The notes under the pieces are model-generated. The model was not told the DNA's origin. It did no database searches and saw only the letters and a list, made by a program, of their open reading frames with translations. A DNA stretch of 64,000 nucleotides from contig NZ_JBEBMX010000001.1 of assembly GCF_043196875.1 (NCBI RefSeq), positions 868,001-932,000 on the forward strand, read 5' to 3'. Position 1 is the first letter of the stretch. The number at the start of each line of letters is the position of its first letter. This DNA is from Saccharospirillum sp043196875 (GTDB taxonomy: Bacteria; Pseudomonadota; Gammaproteobacteria; Pseudomonadales; Natronospirillaceae). The position numbers and the translations under genes were made by a program. Positions 10,280-18,900 of the stretch are shown piece by piece.

Positions 10280-10915
10280 TCAATGCAGGCCGTTGATGTA
10301 GCTGGCCAGTGCCTCGATCTCGAAGTCTTTCAGGCGGAAGGCCGTGGCACGCATCATCATGCTTTCACCATCGTTGGTGCGAGCTTCATCAGAAGGCTCA
10401 TCGGCACGGTAACCGGCCTGGAACTTATGTAACTGAGATTCGATGTAGTCGGCATGCTGGCCGGACAACATTGGGAAAGCTGCAGGCGCATTGCCAGCAC
10501 CGGTGGGTGAATGACAGCCGGCACAGGCAGGAACACCGGTTTCCGGGTTGCCGCCACGGTAAAGCTGCTCGCCCAATTCAACCAGATCCGGATCAGCCGT
10601 ACCGACTGTTTTATCCTGTTCGGAGAAGTAGGCAGCGATATCGGCCAGATCCTGCTCGTCGAGGTTGTCGAGCTGGCCAGCCATCTGAGTGACGACACGA
10701 GCACCGCTTTGAATGTCTTGCAGTTGTTTCAGCAGGTAGGCTTCACCTTGTCCTGCCAGCTTGGGAAAGCTGCCGGTGGTGGAAGCGCCGCCGGCACCAT
10801 GACAGGCGCTGCACTGTTGAACCAGAGTCTCGCCTCGTGCGGCGTCACCCTCTTCTGCCGAGGCCAGGCCGGTAATACCCGCCAGCATCACCAAGCCAAC
10901 GATCAGTTTCTTCAT
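10280..10915 (-). CDS. Dihaem cytochrome c4
   Basis: Periplasmic or membrane-attached electron carrier from the bc1 complex to terminal oxidases. It has 211 residues, a signal peptide ending near Ala20, and two class I cytochrome c domains with haem motifs CSACH at residues 35-39 and CAGCH near 132. Axial methionines are expected in FPKLAGQ-linked and FPMLSGQ-linked segments and their following Met-rich loops (MMMRA). It likely feeds the caa3-type oxidase encoded at 16-20 kb. The ATG at 10915 opens directly onto the signal peptide. Confidence 0.94.
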   Translation of the reverse strand: MKKLIVGLVMLAGITGLASAEEGDAARGETLVQQCSACHGAGGASTTGSFPKLAGQGEAYLLKQLQDIQSGARVVTQMAGQLDNLDEQDLADIAAYFSEQDKTVGTADPDLVELGEQLYRGGNPETGVPACAGCHSPTGAGNAPAAFPMLSGQHADYIESQLHKFQAGYRADEPSDEARTNDGESMMMRATAFRLKDFEIEALASYINGLH

Positions 10916-11123
10916 GTCGCGTCCCGCAAATCCAGTATGAATGTGGGCGGCAGCCGTCGTTACTTTTCAGAAGGTCGCCCCGCTTATTGTGCGGCTGCCG
11001 GGGTAGATGTTCGCGCATTATATAGAGTGAGGTCGGGGTTGAGAAGAAACCCTGCCCTTTGAGGGGATTTTTCATGCCCAGCAACGCTTTCAGGTAAACT
11101 GCCCTTTTTGCCAAGGAATTAGC

Positions 11124-11747
11124 ATGACGGTCCCGCGTTTTGATTCAGCCCGCTTTTTAACCAGTGCGCCTCGTCTGGCAGAGTGCCCTGCTGACACCGG
11201 CGCCGAGGTGGCTTTTGCTGGCCGCTCGAACGCTGGTAAAAGCAGTGCTCTAAACAGTCTGACACGGAATTCGAAATTAGCCCGTACCTCCAAGACGCCG
11301 GGCCGCACCCAGTTGATCAATTTCTTTTCGTTATCGTCTGGTGATCATCGCCTGGTTGATTTGCCCGGCTATGGTTACGCCAAGGTCAATCGGGATATGA
11401 AAGAGGATTGGGATCGTAATATCGGTGAATACCTGGCTGAACGGACCAGCTTGAAAGGTGTGGTGCTACTAATGGACGTGCGTCACCCGATGACCGATTT
11501 CGACGAAATGATGGTGCGTTGGGCGATCGAAACAGAAATGCCGCTGCGGGTGTTGTTGACCAAAGCCGATAAGCTCAAGCGCGGCCCGGCGGCCAGTACG
11601 TTTCAGCGCGTGCGGTCTCAGTTGCAGTCTCAGGCCAGCTGGTTGTCGGTGCAGTTATTCAGCTCATTAAAAAAAGACGGAGTGGCGGAACTGGAAACCT
11701 GGTTGCGCAGCCAACTGGTCGAAGAGCAAGACGAAGAGCAGGACTGA
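11124..11747 (+). CDS. engB: Ribosome biogenesis GTPase EngB (YihA/YsxC)
   Basis: A 207-residue TrmE-Era-like GTPase needed for assembly of the large ribosomal subunit. The G1 motif GRSNAGKSS is at residues 33-41, a conserved Thr lies in SKTPGRTQ (G2 region), G3 is DLPGYGYAKV near 78, and G4 is TKADK near 148. The ATG at 11124 follows AAGGAATTAGC. It is divergent from cytochrome c4, the same arrangement as in Pseudomonas. Confidence 0.96.
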   Translation: MTVPRFDSARFLTSAPRLAECPADTGAEVAFAGRSNAGKSSALNSLTRNSKLARTSKTPGRTQLINFFSLSSGDHRLVDLPGYGYAKVNRDMKEDWDRNIGEYLAERTSLKGVVLLMDVRHPMTDFDEMMVRWAIETEMPLRVLLTKADKLKRGPAASTFQRVRSQLQSQASWLSVQLFSSLKKDGVAELETWLRSQLVEEQDEEQD

Positions 11748-11823
11748 GTCGTTTTTGATCAGGTCGGGCACATGACGCTGCCGGCCGCGGTCGTTATAAT
11801 GCGCTCCTTTTCCTGAGGTGCTT

Positions 11824-12078
11824 ATGTCGATTCGATTCATCGCTGGTGCGGTTTGTCCGCGTTGTGGCGAAATGGACACCCTCAAGGCTGGCAATGACGG
11901 CGACGTCATGGTGCGCGAATGCGTTGAGTGTGGATTTACTGATCGCATCAGCCAAGCGGTTAATGCACCGACTGAGCTGGATACCCGAGTCAGCCAATCG
12001 AACCAGCAAGCGGATATCGAGGCGCAGCCGGTGCGCATTCTCGATCCCCAAACCCCCAGTAAGGATTCCTCTCAGTGA
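11824..12078 (+). CDS. YheV-like putative zinc-ribbon protein
   Basis: An 84-residue protein with four cysteines in a zinc-ribbon pattern: CPRCGEMDTL at residues 11-20 and ECVECGFTDR near 38-47. This is the layout of the YheV (DUF2387) family, whose function is unknown to me. The ATG at 11824 has TGAGGTG upstream and is preferred to a GTG two codons earlier. Its stop overlaps the purE start, so it is translationally coupled to the purine genes. The C-terminal third is polar and likely disordered. Confidence 0.82.
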   Translation: MSIRFIAGAVCPRCGEMDTLKAGNDGDVMVRECVECGFTDRISQAVNAPTELDTRVSQSNQQADIEAQPVRILDPQTPSKDSSQ

Positions 12079-12578
12079 CCGACCAGGCCAGCACGATAAA
12101 AGTGGGTATCATCATGGGTTCTCAGTCTGACTGGAGCACCATGAGCCACTGTGCCGATACGTTGAAAGAATTGGGTATTGGCTTCGAAAGCCAGGTGGTG
12201 TCGGCGCATCGCACGCCGGATTTATTGTTTGAATACGCTGAAACGGCATTTGATCGAGGCCTGGAAGTGATTATTGCCGGTGCCGGTGGCGCTGCCCATT
12301 TGCCGGGTATGTGTGCGGCCAAAACGCATTTGCCGGTGCTCGGTGTGCCAGTGCAAAGCAGTATGCTTTCGGGTGTCGATTCATTGCTGTCCATCGTCCA
12401 GATGCCCGCCGGCGTACCAACCGCAACCCTGGCGATTGGTAAAGCCGGTGCTATTAATGCCGCCATTCTGGCAGCCAGCATTTTAAGCAACCACGACGAA
12501 TCAGTCCGACAGGCGTTGCTTGATTTCCGCCAACGCCAGACCGATCGCGTTTTGGCTCGGCCGATTCCGGGGGCTTAA
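12075..12578 (+). CDS. purE: N5-carboxyaminoimidazole ribonucleotide mutase
   Basis: PurE moves the carboxyl group of N5-CAIR to C4 to give CAIR in purine biosynthesis. The 167-residue protein has the nucleotide-binding motif GSQSDW at residues 15-20, the catalytic SAHRTPD histidine near 46, and AGGAAHLPGM near 75. The start is GTG at 12075, overlapping the YheV stop by four bases; the first ATG in frame would cut into the GSQSDW motif. Its stop overlaps the purK ATG by one base. Confidence 0.95.
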   Translation: MTDQASTIKVGIIMGSQSDWSTMSHCADTLKELGIGFESQVVSAHRTPDLLFEYAETAFDRGLEVIIAGAGGAAHLPGMCAAKTHLPVLGVPVQSSMLSGVDSLLSIVQMPAGVPTATLAIGKAGAINAAILAASILSNHDESVRQALLDFRQRQTDRVLARPIPGA

Positions 12579-13672
12579 TGCGCATTGGTGTAATTGGCGG
12601 CGGCCAGTTGGGTCGCATGATGGCACAGGCAGGCTTGCCGCTGGATATTCAGTTGAGCTTTCTCGACCCATCGGCCGAGGCCTGTGCTGCCCCGTTCGGA
12701 ACCCTGATTCAAGGCGCTTATGATGATCCAGCCGCTATCGATCAACTGACCGCTTCGGTCGAAAGAGTCACCTTTGAGTTTGAAAGTGTGCCGGCGCAAA
12801 CCGTGGCGCAAATTGCCGAACATCTGCCGGTGTATCCTTCGTCACAAGCCTTGGCGACAGCGCGGGATCGTTGGCTGGAAAAAAGTCTGTTTCAGCAGTT
12901 GGGCATCGAAACCGCGCCGTTGGCGGATATTGCCAGCCAGGTGGATGTCGATAAGGCGGTAGCTCGCATCGGCTTACCGGCGGTACTGAAAACCCGCACC
13001 CTGGGTTATGACGGCAAGGGTCAGAAAGTATTACGGGATCCAATCGATGTTGAAGGCGCCTTTGCTGAATTAGGCGCTGTGCCCATGATCCTCGAAGGCT
13101 TTATTGCTTTCGATTACGAAGTCTCCTGTATCGGCGTTCGTTCTGCCTCGGGCGAGCTGGCGTTTTATCCCTTGGTTCGCAATGAGCATCGTCAGGGCAT
13201 GCTTTATCGTTCTGAGCCGCTTACTGACCATCCGCTGCAAGCACAGGCGGAGCAGGCAGTCGGTCAGGTAATGGCGGCGCTGGATTATGTTGGCGTTTTA
13301 GCCTTTGAGTTCTTTGTGGTGGGTGATCGCCTGCTGGCCAACGAAATTGCGCCACGGGTGCATAACTCCGGTCACTGGACCATCGAAGGCAGCGTCTGCA
13401 GTCAGTTCGAAAACCATTTACGTGCGGTGGCGGATCTGCCCTTGGGTGCTACTCAAACGAGAGGCCCGGTGGCACTTTATAATGTCATTGGTGCGCTGCC
13501 GGACCGTCATCAGGTAATGGCCATTGCGGGCGCACATTGGCATGACTATGGGAAGGCGCCGCGTCGTGGTCGCAAAATTGGTCATATCACCTTGACCGCG
13601 ACGACCGACGAACAGCTGCAGCAAAGTTGTGCTCAGTTGGAAGCTTTGTTGCGCAATGAGTTGCCTGACTGA
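12578..13672 (+). CDS. purK: N5-carboxyaminoimidazole ribonucleotide synthase
   Basis: ATP-grasp enzyme that makes N5-CAIR from AIR, ATP and bicarbonate, the step before PurE. It has 364 residues, an N-terminal nucleotide-binding segment (IGVIGGGQLGRMMAQAG), the ATP-grasp core with KTRTLGYDGKGQ near 147, and the metal-binding NEIAPRVHNSGHWTIE segment near 258. The start overlaps the purE stop as TAATG, the normal purEK coupling. Confidence 0.96.
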   Translation: MRIGVIGGGQLGRMMAQAGLPLDIQLSFLDPSAEACAAPFGTLIQGAYDDPAAIDQLTASVERVTFEFESVPAQTVAQIAEHLPVYPSSQALATARDRWLEKSLFQQLGIETAPLADIASQVDVDKAVARIGLPAVLKTRTLGYDGKGQKVLRDPIDVEGAFAELGAVPMILEGFIAFDYEVSCIGVRSASGELAFYPLVRNEHRQGMLYRSEPLTDHPLQAQAEQAVGQVMAALDYVGVLAFEFFVVGDRLLANEIAPRVHNSGHWTIEGSVCSQFENHLRAVADLPLGATQTRGPVALYNVIGALPDRHQVMAIAGAHWHDYGKAPRRGRKIGHITLTATTDEQLQQSCAQLEALLRNELPD

Positions 13673-13703
13673 GCCTGTTAACTCAGCTCACTAACTTAAC
13701 TCA

Positions 13704-14390
13704 CTAACTAAGTAACAGACGCAACCCGTGTTCATGAACCAGGCAGGGCCAATGGATATGGCCATTGGTACCGGGTGTCGCTGCGCTATCGGCGGCCGGT
13801 AAGTAGCCAACAATTTCCTGTGCTGTCATGTCCAGGCGGGTGGCGTAGCTGTCGCCGATCAGTGTATGCACCAGCAAATTCGCCAGCGTTGTGTCCCAGC
13901 TGATCAAAGGTTGTCCGTGTCGCATTAACAGCTGATCGTGCAGTTCTTCCACCAATCGATGTCCGAAATACACCTTATCCAGTACGCCGACCAAGCCATA
14001 ATCAAAACGAGACGGTTCAATGGCGGCGAAAAACTGGTCCAGAATGATTAATAACTGCTGACTGACGCTGGCAATGTCCAGCGACTGGCACGCCTGATCC
14101 ACCTCTACCAACAGCACCGGCAATAAGCGGACATAGTCGGTTAGAAATTCCGACAGCCGATGCTCAATATCGCCCTGCTCCGCCGTCAATAATTGCGGAT
14201 GTTTGCGCTGGAAGGTGGCGATAAATCGGGCCATATTCTGTGCGCCATCGGGCGCATTCAACGCTTGTTGCAGTGCCCTATTGATACGGCTCGACGGCAT
14301 GGTCGCTGACTCTTCAAAGGCTTGGCGGTTGATTACGGACAGAATTCTGGGGTCGCGCAATTCAGATTGGGACTGGGTGGTATGCGGCAA
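13704..14390 (-). CDS. Unrecognised helical protein
   Basis: I do not recognise this family. The predicted product of up to 228 residues is soluble, leucine- and glutamine-rich and probably mostly helical, without signal peptide, membrane segment or an obvious catalytic motif. It lies 38 bases downstream of a MATE transporter on the same strand. The 5' end is uncertain: the longest frame opens with TTG at 14390 and no good ribosome site, while an ATG at 14300 follows GAAGAG and would give 198 residues. Confidence 0.65.
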   Translation of the reverse strand: MPHTTQSQSELRDPRILSVINRQAFEESATMPSSRINRALQQALNAPDGAQNMARFIATFQRKHPQLLTAEQGDIEHRLSEFLTDYVRLLPVLLVEVDQACQSLDIASVSQQLLIILDQFFAAIEPSRFDYGLVGVLDKVYFGHRLVEELHDQLLMRHGQPLISWDTTLANLLVHTLIGDSYATRLDMTAQEIVGYLPAADSAATPGTNGHIHWPCLVHEHGLRLLLS

Positions 14391-14428
14391 AGCAGCAGTC
14401 TCGATTGAATGATGCGAATAAGTGTAGT

Positions 14429-15760
14429 TTAAGGTGCTTTTTTTGCCTGTCGAATTTTAGGAATTAAATACAGACGGAAGACACTGAGCATCCAGATTGA
14501 GCGTCCGACGAACAGCAATGAAAAACCAAACCAGAGCCAGTGGTTGGTCGCCGGCAGAATAAAGCTGGAGCCGATAAACAACGCGAAACCAAAGATCACC
14601 CCATTGCGCATCTGCTGGGTCATGCGCGCGCCAATAAAGACGCCATCCAGCCAGAAGGCGAGACCTCCCGCCAGCGGTAAGGCCACGATCCATGGCAGAT
14701 AGTGACGCGCCAACTGCTCCAGTTGGGCCTGGCCGGTCAATAAATCGATGATCAAACCACCGCCCAAAGCGAAGCACAGACTCATCAGGGTCATCAGTGC
14801 CAGGGCCGCCAGGCCAGTCGTCCACAGGACGGTGCGCAGTTGATCGGTCCGGCCGCGACCGATGGCCAGCCCAACCTGAGCTTCGGAGGCGGCTGCACTG
14901 CCATCGAGCGTATTGGAGATCAGCGTCAGAAAGGTCAGCAAAATGGCGTTTGCCGCTAATACATCGTTACCGAATTGGGCGCCCATGCGATTGAACCAGG
15001 CAAAACCACTGAGCAATAAAAAGGTACGTAGAAACAGACTGGCGCTGACGGTAAAGATGGCTTTGTAGGCACTGAGCCGTCGCAGCAGCGCCCGATCCAG
15101 GCCAGGATCAAGCCGTCTGAGTGTGCGCTTGAGCATCAGCAGCACCAAGGCCAGCGCCAGGTATTCACTCAATACGGTGCCCAGCGCAATACCGGCGGTG
15201 GTTAAACCAAAGCCGTAAACCAGAATTACATCCAGCACCAGATTGACCATCTGCGCCAGGGAGACGGTGTAGAGACTGATGCGGGTGTTCTGCATGCCGG
15301 TGAAGAAACCGAGCAGCATGGTATTGAATATTTGCGCCGGTACGCCCCAGACACGAATGCTTAAATAAAGATGGGCTTCTTCCGTCGCGGCACTCGAAGC
15401 GTCCATAAAATCGAGGCCGGCAGCAATCAGCCAGGGATGGATAGCAAGCACCAGGCTGATCAGCACCAGGGCGACCAGGCTGTATTGCGCCAGCTGGGTT
15501 CTCAGTAAAGAGGGGCTGCGTGCGCCATAAGCCTGAGAGGTAAAGCCGGACAGGCCCATCGATAGAAAATTGAACCCCCAGAACACAAACGCCATCAAAC
15601 TGGAACCGAGCGCGACGCCTGCGAGATAAACGCTGTCATCCAAATGACCCAGAACGGCGGTATCCACTAAACCCAGCAGTGGCATGGAAGCGTTGGCCAA
15701 CATGACCGGCCACATCAGTGACCAGGTTCTGTGCCAGGCGGTGGTGGGAATCGAAATCAT
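14429..15760 (-). CDS. MATE-family efflux transporter, DinF-like
   Basis: A 443-residue multidrug/toxin extrusion protein with about 12 hydrophobic segments and the DinF-branch N-terminus (WSLMWPVMLANASMPLLGLVDTAVLGHL). Such proteins export organic cations or other small molecules using a sodium or proton gradient; the substrate cannot be told from sequence. The ATG at 15760 starts just before the first segment. No LexA site like that of E. coli dinF was seen upstream. Confidence 0.9.
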   Translation of the reverse strand: MISIPTTAWHRTWSLMWPVMLANASMPLLGLVDTAVLGHLDDSVYLAGVALGSSLMAFVFWGFNFLSMGLSGFTSQAYGARSPSLLRTQLAQYSLVALVLISLVLAIHPWLIAAGLDFMDASSAATEEAHLYLSIRVWGVPAQIFNTMLLGFFTGMQNTRISLYTVSLAQMVNLVLDVILVYGFGLTTAGIALGTVLSEYLALALVLLMLKRTLRRLDPGLDRALLRRLSAYKAIFTVSASLFLRTFLLLSGFAWFNRMGAQFGNDVLAANAILLTFLTLISNTLDGSAAASEAQVGLAIGRGRTDQLRTVLWTTGLAALALMTLMSLCFALGGGLIIDLLTGQAQLEQLARHYLPWIVALPLAGGLAFWLDGVFIGARMTQQMRNGVIFGFALFIGSSFILPATNHWLWFGFSLLFVGRSIWMLSVFRLYLIPKIRQAKKAP

Positions 15761-15870
15761 CGGGGTGTCGCAAAAAAATAGTCCTGCGATGATCCAACTA
15801 ACGCCTTGTTTTTACAAATGAAATAGGATCAAAGTAGAGCGGTTGGAAGGAGCCTGAGCGCACCCGACGC

Positions 15871-15900
15871 TTGGGTTTTAAAAACAACCGTGTTTATACT
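15871..15900 (+). promoter_or_regulatory. Candidate sigma-70 promoter for the cox operon
   Basis: TTGGGT, an 18-base spacer and TATACT lie 181 bases upstream of the coxB ATG. The 320-base gap between the MATE gene and coxB otherwise holds no open frame of note. The match is fair, not strong, and the true start site could be nearer the gene. Confidence 0.35.
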
Positions 15901-16080
15901 GACTTCGACCGTTTCTGAATCTGGGTAACCGGGACAGCGCCCACAATGACGTCTTCATTTCCGGCTGTGTTTGCCAACAACAGCGAGCTGGAAAATGAGT
16001 AGTGTCGGAATGCGGGTTTGAAACATTAAGTAAGCTTCACTCGGTAACGCCCAACTACAATAACAAGGCAGAGGTGAAGG

Positions 16081-17220
16081 ATGCAGAGAAGGCTGCTTCG
16101 TGCAGGCGCCGTTATGGTTGCACTGCTGGTGGGGTCTGCGGCCCAAGCTGACTGGCAATTCAACATGCCCAAGGGTGTGACGGACATCAGTCAGGAAGTC
16201 TATGGCCTGCACATGCTCATTTTCTGGGTATGCGTGATTATTGGCATCGCCGTGTTCGGGGTGATGTTCTATGCGATGTTCAAACATCGCAAATCAAAAG
16301 GCGCGGTATCCGCTAATTTCCACGAAAGTACCAAAGTCGAGTTGGCCTGGACCTTGATCCCGGCTGTCGTCATTTTTGCCATCGGTGTGCGCGCGACTTT
16401 TACCCTGGCCGATATGTATGACGTCGACAATGCGGACATGACGGTGGAGGTTACCGGTTATCAATGGCGCTGGCGTTATCGTTACGTCAATGAAGCCGAC
16501 CCTGACGCTGAAGTCGACTACTTCTCCAGCCTTGCCACCTCCCGAGACGAAATCAACAACCGTCTGGCCAAGAATGAAAACTACCTGCTCGAAGTCGATC
16601 AGCCACTGGTGCTGCCAGTGGGCCAAAAGGTGCGTTTTGTTCTGACTGCAGCGGATGTGATCCATTCCTGGTGGGTGCCAGATCTCGCTGTTAAGAAAGA
16701 CGCCATTCCCGGCATGGCCAACGAAGCCTGGACCGTCATTAACGAACCAGGAACTTACCGTGGCCAATGCACCGAGTTATGTGGCCGCGATCATGGCTTC
16801 ATGCCGGTCGTGGTTGAAGCCGTACCGCAAGCCGAATTTGATGAATGGCTGGCTGGTAAGCAGGAAGAGGCCCGTCAGGTGGCTGAACTGACCAATCAGG
16901 AATGGACAGTGGAGCAGCTGGTCGAACGCGGCCGGGGTGTTTATCAGTCGGCCTGTGCCTCCTGTCACCAACCGGATGGCAGCGGTATTCCAGGTACTTT
17001 CCCGGCGCTGACCGGCAGCCCGATCGCCACGGGTGACATTCAGGACCACATCGACATCGTTTTCCACGGTAGACCAGGAACTGCAATGCAGGCCTTTGGT
17101 GATCAGTTGAGCCCGGTCGATCTGGCTGCGGTTGTGACGTTTGAACGCAATGCGTTGGGTAACAGCATGGGCGATATGGTCGAACCTGTTGAAATCCTCA
17201 ACCTCAGTGCCGGCGAATAA
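16081..17220 (+). CDS. coxB: Cytochrome c oxidase subunit II with fused cytochrome c domain
   Basis: Subunit II takes electrons into the aa3-type oxidase through its CuA centre. The 379-residue protein has a signal peptide (ending near Ala22), two membrane helices, the CuA domain with GQCTELCGRDHGFM (Cys230, Cys234 and the following His and Met) and the HSWWVPDLAVKKDAIPG segment, then a C-terminal c-type cytochrome domain with CASCH at residues 292-296. The fusion makes this a caa3-type enzyme, which can accept electrons directly into its own haem c. The ATG at 16081 follows GAGGTGAAGG. Confidence 0.96.
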   Translation: MQRRLLRAGAVMVALLVGSAAQADWQFNMPKGVTDISQEVYGLHMLIFWVCVIIGIAVFGVMFYAMFKHRKSKGAVSANFHESTKVELAWTLIPAVVIFAIGVRATFTLADMYDVDNADMTVEVTGYQWRWRYRYVNEADPDAEVDYFSSLATSRDEINNRLAKNENYLLEVDQPLVLPVGQKVRFVLTAADVIHSWWVPDLAVKKDAIPGMANEAWTVINEPGTYRGQCTELCGRDHGFMPVVVEAVPQAEFDEWLAGKQEEARQVAELTNQEWTVEQLVERGRGVYQSACASCHQPDGSGIPGTFPALTGSPIATGDIQDHIDIVFHGRPGTAMQAFGDQLSPVDLAAVVTFERNALGNSMGDMVEPVEILNLSAGE

Positions 17221-17231
17221 GGAGCAGTGAC

Positions 17232-18818
17232 ATGACCACTACTACCCACGATCATGATCATGATCACGCACATCACGGGCCGGCCAAGGGCATAACACGC
17301 TGGCTCTATACCACCAACCACAAAGACATCGGCACGATGTATCTGTGGTTCAGTTTTGCCATGTTCCTGCTGGGCGGCTCATTCGCCATGGTGATCCGGG
17401 CAGAACTTTTCCAGCCGGGCCTGCAATTGGTTCAGCCGGAATTCTTTAATCAGATGACCACCATGCATGGTCTGATCATGGTGTTCGGTGCCGTGATGCC
17501 GGCCTTTGTCGGTTTGGCCAACTGGATGATCCCGATGATGGTCGGCGCGCCGGATATGGCTTTGCCGCGGATGAACAACCTCAGCTTCTGGATCCTGCCG
17601 TTCGCCTTTGCCATGTTGGCGTCCACCCTCTTTATGGATGGTGGTGCACCTAACTTTGGCTGGACCTTCTACGCACCACTGTCGACGACCTATGCGCCCG
17701 ACAGCGTGACCTTTTTTATCTTCGCCATTCATATCATGGGTGCTTCTTCGATCATGGGCGCGATCAATATCATCGCGACCATTTTGAACATGCGCGCCCC
17801 TGGCATGACGTTGATGAAGATGCCGCTGTTTGTCTGGACCTGGCTGATCACCGCCTATCTGCTGATTGCGGTGATGCCGGTGCTTGCCGGTGTGGTCACC
17901 ATGATGTTGATGGACATCCACTTCGGAACGGCCTTCTTTAATGCCGCCGGTGGTGGTTCGCCTGTATTGTTCCAGCACGTGTTCTGGTTCTTCGGGCACC
18001 CTGAGGTCTACATCATGATCCTCCCGGCCTTTGGTATCGTCTCGGCGATCATTCCTGCCTTTGCCCGCAAACGACTGTTTGGCTATTCGTCCATGGTTTA
18101 CGCCACGGCATCGATTGCTTTCCTCAGTTTTATTGTCTGGGCGCACCACATGTTCACCGTGGGTATTCCGTTCCTGGGTGAAGCCTTCTTTATGTGGTCG
18201 ACCATGCTGATTGCGATTCCGACCGGCGTGAAGGTGTTCAACTGGGTGACCACCATGTTCCGTGGCTCGATGACCTTTGAAACACCGATGTTGTTCGCGG
18301 TCTGTTTCGTCATTCTGTTCACCATTGGTGGTTTTTCCGGCTTGATGCTGGCAATGGCTCCGGCTGACTTCCAGTATCACGACACCTACTTTGTTGTGGC
18401 TCACTTCCACTATGTGCTGGTGCCGGGTGCGGTCTTCTCCATTATGGCGGCTGTCTACTATTGGCTGCCCAAGTGGAGCGGCAAGATGTACAACGAAACG
18501 CTGGGCAAGGTGCATTTCTGGCTGAGCTTTGTTGGTGTAAACGTCCTGTTCTTTCCGCAGCACTTTCTCGGTTTGGCCGGCATGCCGCGACGCATTCCGG
18601 ATTACGCCCTGCAATTCGCCGACTTCAATATGATCTCGAGCATGGGTGGCTTCCTCTTTGGTGCTAGCCAATTGCTGTTCCTTTATATCGTCGTTAATAC
18701 CGTCGTAGCGGGTAAACCAGCGCCGGCGAAACCCTGGGACGGCGCAGAAGGTTTGGAATGGACGGTGGATTCTCCAGCGCCCTATCACACCTTCTCGACA
18801 CCACCGAAGATTGATTGA
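17232..18818 (+). CDS. coxA: Cytochrome c oxidase subunit I
   Basis: Catalytic subunit that holds haem a and the haem a3-CuB site and pumps protons. It has 528 residues, 12 membrane helices, and the conserved metal-ligand segments FWFFGHPEVYIMILPAFG, VWAHHMFTVG and VAHFHYVLVPGAVFS. The N-terminus is His/Asp-rich (HDHDHDHAHHGP), which might bind copper or other metals. The start is ATG 11 bases after coxB, with GGAGCAG upstream. Confidence 0.98.
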   Translation: MTTTTHDHDHDHAHHGPAKGITRWLYTTNHKDIGTMYLWFSFAMFLLGGSFAMVIRAELFQPGLQLVQPEFFNQMTTMHGLIMVFGAVMPAFVGLANWMIPMMVGAPDMALPRMNNLSFWILPFAFAMLASTLFMDGGAPNFGWTFYAPLSTTYAPDSVTFFIFAIHIMGASSIMGAINIIATILNMRAPGMTLMKMPLFVWTWLITAYLLIAVMPVLAGVVTMMLMDIHFGTAFFNAAGGGSPVLFQHVFWFFGHPEVYIMILPAFGIVSAIIPAFARKRLFGYSSMVYATASIAFLSFIVWAHHMFTVGIPFLGEAFFMWSTMLIAIPTGVKVFNWVTTMFRGSMTFETPMLFAVCFVILFTIGGFSGLMLAMAPADFQYHDTYFVVAHFHYVLVPGAVFSIMAAVYYWLPKWSGKMYNETLGKVHFWLSFVGVNVLFFPQHFLGLAGMPRRIPDYALQFADFNMISSMGGFLFGASQLLFLYIVVNTVVAGKPAPAKPWDGAEGLEWTVDSPAPYHTFSTPPKID

Positions 18819-18825
18819 CAGCGCG

Positions 18826-18875
18826 CTGACCGCTGCGGCGGTCAGGCTTTGAACCCCGGCCGATGGTCGGCCGGG
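18826..18875. repeat. Two tandem hairpins between coxA and coxC
   Basis: CTGACCGC-TGCG-GCGGTCAG (18826-18845) and CCCGGCCGA-TGG-TCGGCCGGG (18855-18875) form two perfect stems that fill most of the 82-base gap between coxA and coxC. Neither is followed by a T tract. They may stabilise the coxBA transcript or lower read-through to coxC. Confidence 0.6.
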
Positions 18876-18900
18876 CGAATAAGAATAAGTGGAGATTGCT

